A DNA stretch of 64,000 nucleotides from Sanderia malayensis (Eukaryota; Cnidaria; Scyphozoa; Semaeostomeae; Pelagiidae), in assembly GCA_013076295.1 (NCBI GenBank), contig RQOL01000893.1, positions 53,523-117,522 on the forward strand. The letters are read 5' to 3'. The position numbers and the translations under genes are program-made. The notes under the pieces were generated by a model, which did no database searches, was not told the DNA's origin, and saw only the letters and a program-made list of their open reading frames with translations. Below are positions 1 through 11,724 of this stretch, one piece after another (position 1 is the stretch's first letter; each line of letters begins with the position of its first letter).

Positions 1-2397
1 ATTCAGGTGTAAGTAGTGTGAATAGATGTTAATATCACTGAAAACAAGCAAATGCATGTGTAATTTACTTAGTTTCAACTATAATAACGTGGATTCATGG
101 GCAACTAGTGTGCAGTAATGTTAATATCACTGAAAACAAGCAAATGCATGTGTATTTTACTTAGTTTCAGCCGTAAAAACGTAATTTCATGTGTAAGTTG
201 TGTGAATAAATGTTAATATAACTGAAAACAAGCAAATGCATTTGTATTTTACTTAGTTTTAGCTGTAATAACGTGCATTCACGTGCAATTAGTGTGCAGT
301 AATGTTAATATCACTAAAAACAAGCAAATGCATGTGTATTTTGCTTAGTTTCAACTGTGAAAACGTAAATTAATATGCAATTAATGTGATTGAATGTTAA
401 TATCACTGAAAACAAGCAAATGCATGTGTATTTTAATTAGTTTCAACTGTAAAAAAGTAAATTGATGTGCATATAGTGTGAATAAACGTTAATATCACTG
501 AAAACAAGGAAAAGCATGTGTATTTCACTTAGTTTCAGCCGTAAAAACGTAATTTCATGTGTAAGTAGTGTGAATAAATGTTAATATCACTGAAAACAAG
601 CAAATGCATTTGTATTTTACTTAGTTTCAGCTGTAAAAACACGGCTTCATTTGCAATTAAGGTTAATGAGCGTTAATATCACTGAAAACAAGGAAAAGCA
701 TGTGTATTTTACTTAGTTTCAGCCGTAAAAACGTAATTTCATGTGTAAGTAGTGTGAATAAATGTTAATATCATCGAAAACAAGCAAATGCTGGCGTATT
801 TTACTTAGTTTCAGCTGTAAAAACACGGCTTCATTTGCAATTAAGGTTAATGAACATTAATATCACTGAAAACAAGCAAATGCATGTGTATTTTAATTAG
901 TTTCAACTGTAAAAAAGTAAATTGATGTGCATATAGTGTGAATAAACGTTAATATCACTGAAAACAAGGAAAAGCATGTGTATTTTACTTAGTTTCAGCC
1001 GTAAAAACGTAATTTCATGTGTAAGTAGTGTGAATAAATGTTAATATCACGGAAAACAAGCAAATGCATTTGTATTTTACTTAGTTTCAGCTGTAAAAAC
1101 ACGGCTTCATTTGCAATTAAGGTTAATGAAAGTTAAGATCACTGAAAACAAGCAAATGCATGTGTAATTTACTTAGTTTCAACTGTAAAAACGTAACTTA
1201 ATGTGCAGTTGATGTGAATGAATGTGAATGTCACTGAAAACAAGGAAATGCATGTGTATTTTACTTAGTTTGAACTGTAAAACAGTAAATTGTTCTGTAC
1301 TTAGTGTGAAGGAATGTTAATATCACTGAACACAAGCCAATGCTTGTGTCTTTTACTTTGATTCAGCTGTAATAACGTGGCTTCATGTGCAATTAGTGTG
1401 AATGAATCTTAATATCACTGAAAGCAAGGAAAAGCATGTGTATTTTACTTAGTTTCAGCCGTAAAAACGTAATTTCATGTGTAAGTAGTGTGAATAAATG
1501 TTAATATCACCGAAAACAAGCAAATGCATTTGTATTTTACTTAGTTTTAGCTGTAATAACGTGCATTCAAGTGCAATTAGTGTGCAGTAATGTTAATATC
1601 ACTAAAAACAAGCAAATGCATGTGTATTTTGCTTAGTTTCAACTGTGAAAACGTAAATTAATATGCAATTAATGTGATTGAATGTTAATATCACTGAAAA
1701 CAAGGAAAAGCATGTGTATTTTACTTAGTTTCAGCCGTAAAAACGTAATTTCATGTGTAAGTAGTGTGAATAAATGTTAATATCACCGAGAACAAGCAAA
1801 TGCATTTGTATTTTGCTTAGTTTCAGCTGTAAAAACACGGCTTCATTTGCAATTAAGGTTAATGAAAGTTAAGATCACTGAAAACAAGCAAATGCATGTG
1901 TAATTTACTTAGTTTCAACTGTAAAAACGTAACTTAATGTGCAGTTAATGTGAATGAATGTGAATGTCACTGAAAACAAGGAAATGCATGTGTATTTTAC
2001 TTAGTTTGAACTGTAAAACAGTAAATTGATGTGTACTTAGTGTGAAGGAATGTTAATATCACTGAAAACAGGCCAGCCAATGCATGTGTCTTTTACTTCG
2101 ATTCAGCTGTAATAACGTGGCTTCATGTGCAATTAGTGTGAATGAATCTTAAAATCACTGAAAGCAAGCAAATGCATGTGTATTTTACTTACTTTCAAAT
2201 GTAATAACGTGGGTTCATGTGCATTTATTGTGCAGTAATGTTAATATTACTGAAAACAAGCAAATGCATATGTATTTTACTTAGTTTCAACTATAATAAC
2301 GTGGATTCAAGGGCAATTAGTATGCAGTATTGTTTATACTGAAAACAAGCAAATGCATGTGTATTTTACTTCGTTTTAGCTGTAATAACGGGGATTC

Positions 2398-2412
2398 AAG
2401 TGCAATTAGTGT
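2398..2412 (+). other. Empty (pre-insertion) site of the module, left domain
   Basis: The preceding sequence is the context that precedes every module copy: a GTTTATACTG 89-bp monomer, then TTTTACTTCGTTTTAGCTG, then GGATTCAAGTGCAAT. The following sequence is the context found just after the module: an ATCACTAAAAAC monomer, TTAGGTTCAGCTG, then GTGAATTCAAGTG. Here the two sides join directly as AAGTGCAATTAGTGTG with nothing between them. I read this as the ancestral unoccupied site. Exact excision is possible but less likely. Confidence 0.82.
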
Positions 2413-2815
2413 GCAGTAATGTTAATATCACTAAAAACAAGCAAATGCATGTGTATTTTACTTAGGTTCAGCTGTAATAACGTGAATTCAAGTGCAATTA
2501 GTGTGCAGTAATGTTAATATCACTAAAAACAAGCAAATGCATGTGTATTTTGCTTAGTTTCAACTGTGAAAACGTAAATTAATATGCAATTAATGTGATT
2601 GAATGTTAATATCACTGAAAACAAGCAAATGCATGTGTATTTTAATTAGTTTCAACTGTAAAAAAGTAAATTGATGTGCATATAGTGTGAATAAACGTTA
2701 ATATCACTGAAAACAAGGAAAAGCATGTGTATTTTACTTAGTTTCAGCCGTAAAAACGTAATTTCATGTGTAAGTAGTGTGAATAAATGTTAATATCACC
2801 GAAAACAAGCAAATG

Positions 2816-4011
2816 CTGGCGTATTTTACTTAGTTTCAGCTGTAAAAACACGGCTTCATTTGCAATTAAGGTTAATGAACGTTAATATCACTGAAAACAA
2901 GCAAATGCATGTGTATTTTAATTAGTTTCAACTGTAAAAAAGTAAATTGATGTGCATATACTGTGAATAAACGTTAATATCACTGAAAACAAGGAAAAGC
3001 ATGTGTATTTTACTTAGTTTCAGCCGTAAAAACGTAATTTCATGTGTAAGTAGTGTGAATAAATGTTAATATCACGGAAAACAAGCAAATGCATTTGTAT
3101 TTTACTTAGTTTCAGCTGTAAAAACACGGCTTCATTTGCAATTAAGGTTAATGAAAGTTAAGATCACTGAAAACCAGCAAATGCATGTGTAATTTACTTA
3201 GTTTCAACTGTAAAAACGTAACTTAATGTGCAGTTGATGTGAATGAATGTGAATGTCACTGAAAACAAGGAAATGCATGTGTATTTTACTTAGTTTGAAC
3301 TGTAAAACAGTAAATTGATCTGTACTTAGTGTGAAGGAATGTTAATATCACTGAACACAAGCCAATGCATGTGTCTTTTACTTTGATTCAGCTGTAATAA
3401 CGTGGCTTCATGTGCAATTAGTGTGAATGAATCTTAATATCACTGAAAGCAAGGAAAAGCATGTGTATTTTACTTAGTTTCAGCCGTAAAAACGTAATTT
3501 CATGTGTAAGTAGTGTGAATAAATGTTAATATCACCGAAAACAAGCAAATGCATTTGTATTTTACTTAGTTTTAGCTGTAATAACGTGCATTCAAGTGCA
3601 ATTAGTGTACAGTAATGTTAATATCACTAAAAACAAGCAAATGCATGTGTATTTTGCTTAGTTTCAACTGTGAAAACGTAAATTAATATGCAATTAATGT
3701 GATTGAATGTTAATATCACTAAAAACAAGGAAAAGCATGTGTATTTTACTTAGTTTCAGCCGTAAAAACGTAATTTCATGTGTAAGTAGTGTGAATAAAT
3801 GTTAATATCACTGAAAACAAGCAAATGCATTTGTATTTTACTTAGTTTCAGCTGTAAAAACACGGCTTCATTTGCAATTAAGGTTAATGAACGTTAATAT
3901 CACTGAAAACAAGGAAAAGCATGTGTATTTTACTTAGTTTCAGCCGTAAAAACGTAATTTCATGTGTAAGTAGTGTGAATAAATGTTAATATCACCGAAA
4001 ACAAGCAAATG
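2816..4011 (+). repeat. 13-monomer higher-order unit (1196 bp), copy 1
   Basis: It runs from one CTGGCG-tagged monomer to the next and is exactly 13 x 92 bp. Private variants shared with the next unit and with 6773-7968 include CATATACTGTG (near 2957), ATCACGG (near 3070) and a monomer beginning CACAAGCCAATGC. Confidence 0.85.
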
Positions 4012-5392
4012 CTGGCGTATTTTACTTAGTTTCAGCTGTAAAAACACGGCTTCATTTGCAATTAAGGTTAATGAACGTTAATATCACTGAAAACAAGCAA
4101 ATGCATGTGTATTTTAATTAGTTTCAACTGTAAAAAAGTAAATTGATGTGCATATACTGTGAATAAACGTTAATATCACTGAAAACAAGGAAAAGCATGT
4201 GTAATTTACTTAGTTTCAGCCGTAAAAACGTAATTTCATGTGTAAGTAGTGTGAATAAATGTTAATATCACGGAAAACAAGGAAATGCATTTGTATTTTA
4301 CTTAGTTTCAGCTGTAAAAACACGGCTTCATTTGCAATTAAGGTTAATGAAAGTTAAGATCACTGAAAACAAGCAAATGCATGTGTAATTTACTTAGTTT
4401 CAACTGTAAAAACGTAACTTAATGTGCAGTTGATGTGAATGAATGTGAATGTCACTGAAAACAAGGAAATGCATGTGTATTTTACTTAGTTTGAAATGTA
4501 AAACAGTAAATTGATCTGTACTTAGTGTGAAGGAATGTTAATATCACTGAACACAAGCCAATGCATGTGTCTTTTACTTTGATTCAGCTGTAATAACGTG
4601 GCTTCATGTGCAATTAGTGTGAATGAATCTTAATATCACTGAAAGCAAGGAAAAGCATGTGTATTTTACTTAGTTTCAGCCGTAAAAACGTAATTTCATG
4701 TGTAAGTAGTGTGAATAAATGTTAATATCACCGAAAACAAGCAAATGCATTTGTATTTTACTTAGTTTTAGCTGTAATAACGTGCATTCAAATGCAATTA
4801 GTGTGCAGTAATGTTAATATCACTAAAAACAAGCAAATGCATGTGTATTTTGCTTAGTTTCAACTGTGAAAACGTAAATTAATATGCAATTAATGTGATT
4901 GAATGTTAATATCACTGAAAACAAGGAAAAGCATGTGTATTTTACTTAGTTTCAGCCGTAAAAACGTAATTTCATGTGTAAGTAGTGTGAATAAATGTTA
5001 ATATCACTGAAAACAAGCAAATGCATTTGTATTTTACTTAGTTTCAGCTGTAAAAACATGGCTTCATTTGCAATTAAGGTTAATGAACGTTAATATCACT
5101 GAAAACAAGGAAAAGCATGTGTATTTTTACATAGTTTCAGCCATAAAAACGTAATTTCATGTGTAAGTAGTGTGAATAAATGTTAATATCACTGAAAACA
5201 AGCAAATGCGTTTGTATTTTACTTAGTTTTAGCTGTAAAAACATGGCTTCATTTGCAATTAAGGTTAATGAACGTTAATATCACTGAAAACAAGGAAAAG
5301 CATGTGTATTTTACTTAGTTTCAGCCGTAAAAACGTAATTTCATGTGTAAGTAGTGTGAATAAATGTTAATATCACCGAAAACAAGCAAATG
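4012..5392 (+). repeat. Same higher-order unit with a two-monomer insertion (1381 bp)
   Basis: It carries the same order and private variants as 2816-4011 (CATATACTGTG near 4151, ATCACGG near 4270). It has two extra monomers at about 5100-5280, making 15 monomers. One added T at about 5125 explains the odd base in the length. Confidence 0.82.
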
Positions 5393-6772
5393 CTGGCGTA
5401 TTTTACTTAGTTTCAGCTGTAAAAACACGGCTTCATTTGCAATTAAGGTTAATGAACGTTAATATCACTGAAAACAAGCAAATGCATGTGTATTTTAATT
5501 AGTTTCAACTGTAAAAGAGTAATTTGATGTGCATATAGTGTGAATAAACGTTAATATCACTGAAAACAAGGAAAAGCATGTTTATTTTACTTAGTTTCAG
5601 CCGTAAAAACGTAATTTCATGTGTAAGTAGTGTGAATAAATGTTAATATCACTGAAAACAAGCAAATGCCTGTGTAATTTACTTAGTTTCAACTGTAAAA
5701 ACGTAACTTAATGTGAAGTTGATGTGAATGAATGTGAATGTCACTGAAAACAAGGAAATGCATGTGTATTTTACTTAGTTTGAACTGTAAAACAGTAAAT
5801 TGATCTGTACTTAGTGTGAAGGAATGTTAATATCACTGAACACAAGCCAATGCATGTGTCTTTTACTTCGATTCAGCTGTAATAACGTGGCTTCATGTGC
5901 AATTAGTGTGAATGAATCTTAATATCACTGAAAGCAAGCAAATGCTTGTGTATTTTACTTACTTTCAAATGTAATAACGTGGATTCATGTGCATTTATTG
6001 TGCAGTAATGTTAAAATCACTAAAAACAAGCAAATGCATGTGTATTTTGCTTAGTTTCACCTGTAAAAAAGTAAATTGATGTGCATATAGTGTGAATAAA
6101 CGTTAATCGCACTCAAAAAAAGCAAAAGCATGTGTATTTTACATAGTTTCAGCTGTAAAAACGTAAATTCAGGTGTAAGTAGTGTGAATAGATGTTAATA
6201 TCACTGAAAACAAGCAAATGCATGTGTAATTTACTTAGTTTCAACTATAATAACGTGGATTGATGGGCAACTAGTGTGCAGTAATGTTAATATCACTGAA
6301 AACAAGCAAATGCATGTGTATTTTACTTAGTTTCAGCCGTAAAAACGTAATTTCATGTGTAAGTTGTGTGAATAAATGTTAATATCACTGAAAACAAGCA
6401 AATGCATTTGTATTTTACTTAGTTTTAGCTGTAATAACGTGCATTCACGTGCAATTAGTGTGCAGTAATGTTAATATCACTAAAAACAAGCAAATGCATG
6501 TGTATTTTGCTTAGTTTCAACTGTGAAAACGTAAATTAATATGCAACTAATGTGATTGAATGTTAATATCACTGAAAACAAGCAAATGCATGTGTATTTT
6601 AATTAGTTTCAACTGTAAAAAAGTAAATTGATGTGCATATAGTGTGAATAAACGTTAATATCACTGAAAACAAGGAAAAGCATGTGTATTTTACTTAGTT
6701 TCAGCCGTAAAAACGTAATTTCATGTGTAAGTAGTGTGAATAAATGTTAATATCACCGAAAACAAGCAAATG

Positions 6773-7968
6773 CTGGCGTATTTTACTTAGTTTCAGCTGT
6801 AAAAACACGGCTTCATTTGCAATTAAGGTTAATGAACGTTAATATCACTGAAAACAAGCAAATGCATGTGTATTTTAATTAGTTTCAACTGTAAAAAAGT
6901 AAATTGATGTGCATATACTGTGAATAAACGTTAATATCACTGAAAACAAGGAAAAGCATGTGTATTTTACTTAGTTTCAGCCGTAAAAACGTAATTTCAT
7001 GTGTAAGTAGTGTGAATAAATGTTAATATCACGGAAAACAAGAAAATGCATTTGTATTTTACTTAGTTTCAGCTGTAAAAACACGGCTTCATTTGCAATT
7101 AAGGTTAATGAAAGTTAAGATCACTGAAAACAAGCAAATGCATGTGTAATTTACTTAGTTTCAACTGTAAAAACGTAACTTAATGTGCAGTTGATGTGAA
7201 TGAATGTGAATGTCACTGAAAACAAGGAAATGCATGTGTATTTTACTTAGTTTCAACTGTAAAACAGTAAAGTGATCTGTACTTAGTGTGAAGGAATGTT
7301 AATATCACTGAACACAAGCCAATGCATGTGTCTTTTACTTTGATTCCGCTGTAATAACGTGGCTTCATGTGCAATTAGTGTGAATGAATCTTAATATCAC
7401 TGAAAGCAAGGAAAAGCATGTGTATTTTACTTAGTTTCAGCCGTAAAAACGTAATTTCATGTGTAAGTAGTGTGAATAAATGTTAATATCACCGAAAACA
7501 AGCAAATGCATTTGTATTTTACTTAGTTTTAGCTGTAATAACGTGCATTCAAGTGCAATTAGTGTGCAGTAATGTTAATATCACTAAAAACAAGCAAATG
7601 CATGTGTATTTTGCTTAGTTTCAACTGTGAAAACGTAAATTAATATGCAATTAATGTGATTGAATGTTAATATCACTGAAAACAAGGAAAAGCATGTGTA
7701 TTTTACTTAGTTTCAGCCGTAAAAACGTAATTTCATGTGTAAGTAGTGTGAATAAATGTTAATATCACTGAAAACAAGCAAATGCATTTGTATTTTACTT
7801 AGTTTCAGCTGTAAAAACATGGCTTCATTTGCAATTAAGGTTAATGAACGTTAATATCACTGAAAACAAGGAAAAGCATGTGTATTTTACTTAGTTTCAG
7901 CCGTAAAAACGTAATTTCATGTGTAAGTAGTGTGAATAAATGTTAATATCACCGAAAACAAGCAAATG
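6773..7968 (+). repeat. 13-monomer higher-order unit (1196 bp), distant copy
   Basis: This unit has the same length and diagnostic variants as 2816-4011, which starts 3957 bp upstream (43 monomers plus 1 bp). Non-adjacent near-copies point to a larger duplicated segment of about 4 kb, not simple side-by-side amplification. Confidence 0.82.
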
Positions 7969-9437
7969 CTGGCGTATTTTACTTAGTTTCAGCGGTAAAA
8001 ACACGGCTTCATTTGCAATTAAGGTTAATGAACGTTAATATCACTGAAAACAAGCAAATGCATGTGTATTTTAATTAGTTTCAACTGTAAAAAAGTAAAT
8101 TGATGTGCATATAGTGTGAATAAACGTTAATATCACTGAAAACAAGGAAAATCATGTTTATTTTACTTAGTTTCAGCCGTAAAAACGTAATTTCATGTGT
8201 AAGTAGTGTGAATAAATGTTAATATCACGGAAAACAAGCAAATGCATTTGTATTTTACTTAGTTTCAGCTGTAAAAACACGGCTTCATTTGCAATTAAGG
8301 TTAATGAAAGTTAAGATCACTGAAAACAAGCAAATGCCTGTGTAATTTACTTAGTTTCAACTGTAAAAACGTAACTTAATGTGCAGTTGATGTGAATGAA
8401 TGTGAATGTCACTGAAAACAAGGAAATGCATGTGTATTTTACTTAGTTTGAACTGTAAAACAGTAAATTGATCTGTACTTAGTGTGAAGGAATGTTAATA
8501 TCACTGAACACAAGCCAATGCATGTGTCTTTTACTTCGATTCAGCTGTAATAACGTGGCTTCATGTGCAATTAGTGTGAATGAATCTTAATATCACTGAA
8601 AGCAAGCAAATGCTTGTGTATTTTACTTACTTTCAAATGTAATAACGTGGATTCAAGTGCATTTATTGTGCAGTAATGTTAATATTACTGAAAACAAGCA
8701 AAGGCATATGTATTTTACTTAGTTTCAACTATAATAACGTGGATTCATGGTCAATTAGTGTGCAGTAATGTTAATATCACTGAAAACAAGCAAATGCATG
8801 TGTATTTTACTAAGTTTCAGCTGTAATAACTTGGCTTCAAGTGCAATTAGTGTGCAGTAATGTTAATATCACTGAAAACAAGCAAATGTATGTGTATTTT
8901 ACTTCGTTTCAGCTGTAATAACATGGATTCATGTGCAATTAGTGTGCGGTATTGTTAATACTGAAAACAAGCAAATGCGTGTGTATTCTAGTTAGTTTTA
9001 GCTGTAATAACGTGCATTCAAGTGCAATTAGTGTGCAGTAATGTTAATATCACTAAAAACAAGCAAATGCATGTGCATTTTGCTTAGTTTCAACTGTGAA
9101 AACGTAAATTATTATGCAATTAATATGATTGAATGTTAATATCACTGAAAACAAGCAAATGAATGTGTATTTTACTTAGTTTCAGCCGTAAAAACGTAAT
9201 TTCATGTGTAAGTAGTGTGAATAAATGTTAATATCACTGAAAACAAGCAAATGCATTTGTATTTTACTTAGTTTCAGCTGTAAAAACATGGCTTCATTTG
9301 CAATTAAGGTTAATGAACGTTAATATCACTGAAAACAAGGAAAAGCATGTGTATTTTACTTAGTTTCAGCCGTAAAAACGTAATTTCATGTGTAAGTAGT
9401 GTGAATAAATGTTAATATCACCGAAAACAAGCAAATG
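7969..9437 (+). repeat. 16-monomer higher-order unit (1469 bp), copy 1
   Basis: Three landmarks give the same spacing to the next copy: the CTGGCG tag (7969 and 9438), the AAATGCTTGTGTA monomer (G at 8612 and 10081) and the ATGTGCAT variant (9071 and 10540). Sixteen monomers with one 3-bp-shorter form explain 1469 bp. Confidence 0.87.
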
Positions 9438-10906
9438 CTGGCGTATTTTACTTAGTTTCAGCTGTAAAAACACGGCTTCATTTGCAATTAAGGTTAATGA
9501 ACGTTAATATCACTGAAAACAAGCAAATGCATGTGTATTTTAATTAGTTTCAACTGTAAAAAAGTAAATTGATGTGCATATAGTGTGAATAAACGTTAAT
9601 ATCACTGAAAACAAGGAAAAGCATGTGTATTTTACTTAGTTTCGGCCGTAAAAACGTAATTTCATGTGTAAGTAGTGTGAATAAATGTTAATATCACGGA
9701 AAACAAGCAAATGCATTTGTATTTTACTTAGTTTCAGCTGTAAAAACACGGCTTCATTTGCAATTAAGGTTAATGAAAGTTAAGATCACTGAAAACAAGC
9801 AAATGCCCGTGTAATTTACTTAGTTTCAACTGTAAAAACGTAACTTAATGTGCAGTTGATGTGAATGAATGTGAATGTCACTGAAAACAAGGAAATGCAT
9901 GTGTATTTTACTTAGTTTGAACTGTAAAACAGTAAATTGATCTGTACTTAGTGTGAAGGAATGTTAATATCACTGAACACAAGCCAATGCATGTGTCTTT
10001 TACTTCGATTCAGCTGTAATAACGTGGCTTCATGTGCAATTAGTGTGAATGAATCTTAATATCACTGAAAGCAAGCAAATGCTTGTGTATTTTACTTACT
10101 TTCAAATGTAATAACGTGGATTCATGTGCATTGATTGTGCAGTAATGTTAATATTACTGAAAACAAGCAAATGCATATGTATTTTACTTAGTTTCAACTA
10201 TAATAACGTGGATTCATGGTCAATTAGTGTGCAGTATTGTTAATATCACTGAAAACAAGCAAATGCATGTGTATTTTACTAAGTTTCAGCTGTAATAACT
10301 TGGCTTCAAGTGCAATTAGTGTGCAGTAATGTTAATACCACTGAAAAAAAGCAAATGTATGTGTATTTTACTTAGTTTCAGCTGTAATAACATGGATTCA
10401 TGTGCAATTAGTGTGCGGTATTGTTAATACTGAAAACAAGCAAATGCGTGTGTATTTTACTTAGTTTTAGCTGTAATAACGTGCATTCAAGTGCAATTAG
10501 TGTGCAGTAATGTTACTATCACTAAAAACAAGCAAATGCATGTGCATATTGCTTAGTTTCAACTGTGAAAACGTAAACTAATATGCAATTAATGTAATTT
10601 AATGTTAATATCACTGAAAACAAGCAAATGCATGTGTATTTTAATTAGTTTCAACTGTAAAAAAGTAAATTGATGTGCATATAGTGTGAATAAACGTTAA
10701 TATCACTGAAAACAAGGAAAAGCATGTGTATTTTACTTAGTTTCAGCCGTAAAAACGTAATTTCATGTGTAAGTAATGTGAATAAATGTTAATATCACTG
10801 AAAACAAGGAAAAGCATGTGTATTTTACTTAGTTTCAGCCGTAAAAACGTAATTTCATGTGTAAGTAGTGTGATTAAATGTTAATATCACTGAAAACAAG
10901 CAAATG
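9438..10906 (+). repeat. 16-monomer higher-order unit (1469 bp), copy 2
   Basis: Tandem partner of 7969-9437 at constant offset. It differs by scattered single-base changes such as CATTGATTG for CATTTATTG near 10131 and GCATATTGC for GCATTTTGC near 10545. The next CTGGCG tag at 10907 closes the unit exactly. Confidence 0.86.
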
Positions 10907-11506
10907 CTGGCGTATTTTACTTAGTTTCAGCTGTAATAACGTGGATTCATGTGCAATTGGTGTGCAGTAATGTTAGTATAACTGAAAACAAGCAAATGCC
11001 TGCGTATTTTATTTAATTTCAGCTGTAATAATGTGGATTCATGGGCAATTAGTGTGCTGTAATGTTAATATCAGGGAAAACAAGCAAATGCATGTGTATT
11101 TTACTTAGGTTCAGCTGTAATAACGTGGATTCATGTGCAATTAGTGTGCAGTAGTCTTAGTATCACTGAACACAAGTAAATGCATCTTCATTTTACTTAG
11201 TTCCAACTGTAATAACGTGGATTCATGTGCAATTAGTGTGCAGTAATGTTAATATCACTGAAAAAAAGCAAACGCATGTGTATTTTACTTAGTTTCAGCA
11301 TTAATAACGTGGATTAATGTGCAAATGGTGTGCAGTAATGTTAATATCACTGAAAACAAGCAAATGAATATGTATTTTACTTAGTTTCAGCTGTAATAAC
11401 GTGGATTCATGTGCAATTAGTATGCAGTATTGTTTATACTGAAAACAAGCAAATGCATGTGTATTTTACTTCGTTTTAGCTGTAATAACGTGGATTCAAG
11501 TGCAAT

Positions 11507-11719
11507 GAAGTAATGAAGTAATGAAGTAATGAAGTAAATTTTAACCACAGTTTTCTACTGACATAATCCTGTTATGTACAGCTTGCTCAACTGTGAACAA
11601 CGTATGAAACAATTTTCAATTAAAATTAAATAAAACAATTAGTATCATCGGTTTATTTAGCTACTATTTTTATTTTAAGATATTAAAAACAAGGTAAAAA
11701 CGTAATAACTGCAATTAGC
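11507..11719 (-). mobile_element. Module copy 1 (reference): LINE-like 3' tail, 213 bp
   Basis: The segment interrupts the satellite box AAGTGCAATTAGTGTG. The left border is GCAAT at 11502-11506 and the right border is GCAAT at 11720-11724, consistent with a 5-bp target duplication. Reading the plus strand, it has four 8-bp AATGAAGT units (the first overlapping the border), an A-rich link, a nested stem-loop at 11546-11595, then AT-rich DNA ending CGTAATAACTGCAATTAGC. Shared sequence with the LINE fragment at 16042-16088 places the element's 3' end at the low-coordinate side, so it reads on the minus strand and terminates in (ACTTCATT)n. CR1-type LINEs are known to end in 8-bp tandem repeats. 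It contains no coding sequence. About 40 bp at the far end look partly satellite-like. Confidence 0.75.
11546..11595. other. Nested stem-loop in the module
   Basis: The outer arms are CACAGTT (11546-11552) and AACTGTG (11589-11595). The inner hairpin is CTG plus ACATAA (11558-11566), loop TCCTG, then TTATGT, a bulged A, and CAG (11572-11581). The same layout with different inner bases occurs in the LINE fragment. A 3' stem-loop recognised by the reverse transcriptase is known for L2/CR1-type LINEs such as eel UnaL2. That role here is inferred. Confidence 0.72.
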
Positions 11720-11724
11720 GCAAT

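Larger units (their letters stand above)
1..11506 (+). repeat. Left domain: module-free satellite with 13- to 16-mer blocks
   Basis: This domain holds satellite only: no gene, no LINE fragment and no module copy. It is a mosaic of recurring monomer orders. The opening sequence, with the rare variants TTCAGGTGTAAG, GGGCAACTAGTG and TTCACGTGCAATT, recurs from about 6167. That second copy lacks two monomers (184 bp) near 6.7 kb. The CTGGCG-tagged monomer occurs at 791, 2816, 4012, 5393, 6773, 7969, 9438 and 10907, always spaced by close to a whole number of monomers. An unoccupied module insertion site lies at about 2402. Confidence 0.93.

Noticed and set aside
270..280. Perfect E-box CACGTG
   Set aside because: It appears in only two duplicated monomers (about 270 and 6447) as a single-base variant of CAAGTG, so it does not indicate regulation.
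790..860. Octamer (ATTTGCAT) transcription-factor site in CTTCATTTGCAATTAAGG monomers
   Set aside because: The match has one mismatch and occurs by subtype copying. No promoter context is present.
11507..11719. Module as a MITE or other DNA transposon with terminal inverted repeats
   Set aside because: The inverted repeat is internal (11546-11595), the ends are not inverted copies, one end is an 8-bp tandem repeat, and the stem-loop region matches a LINE 3' end.
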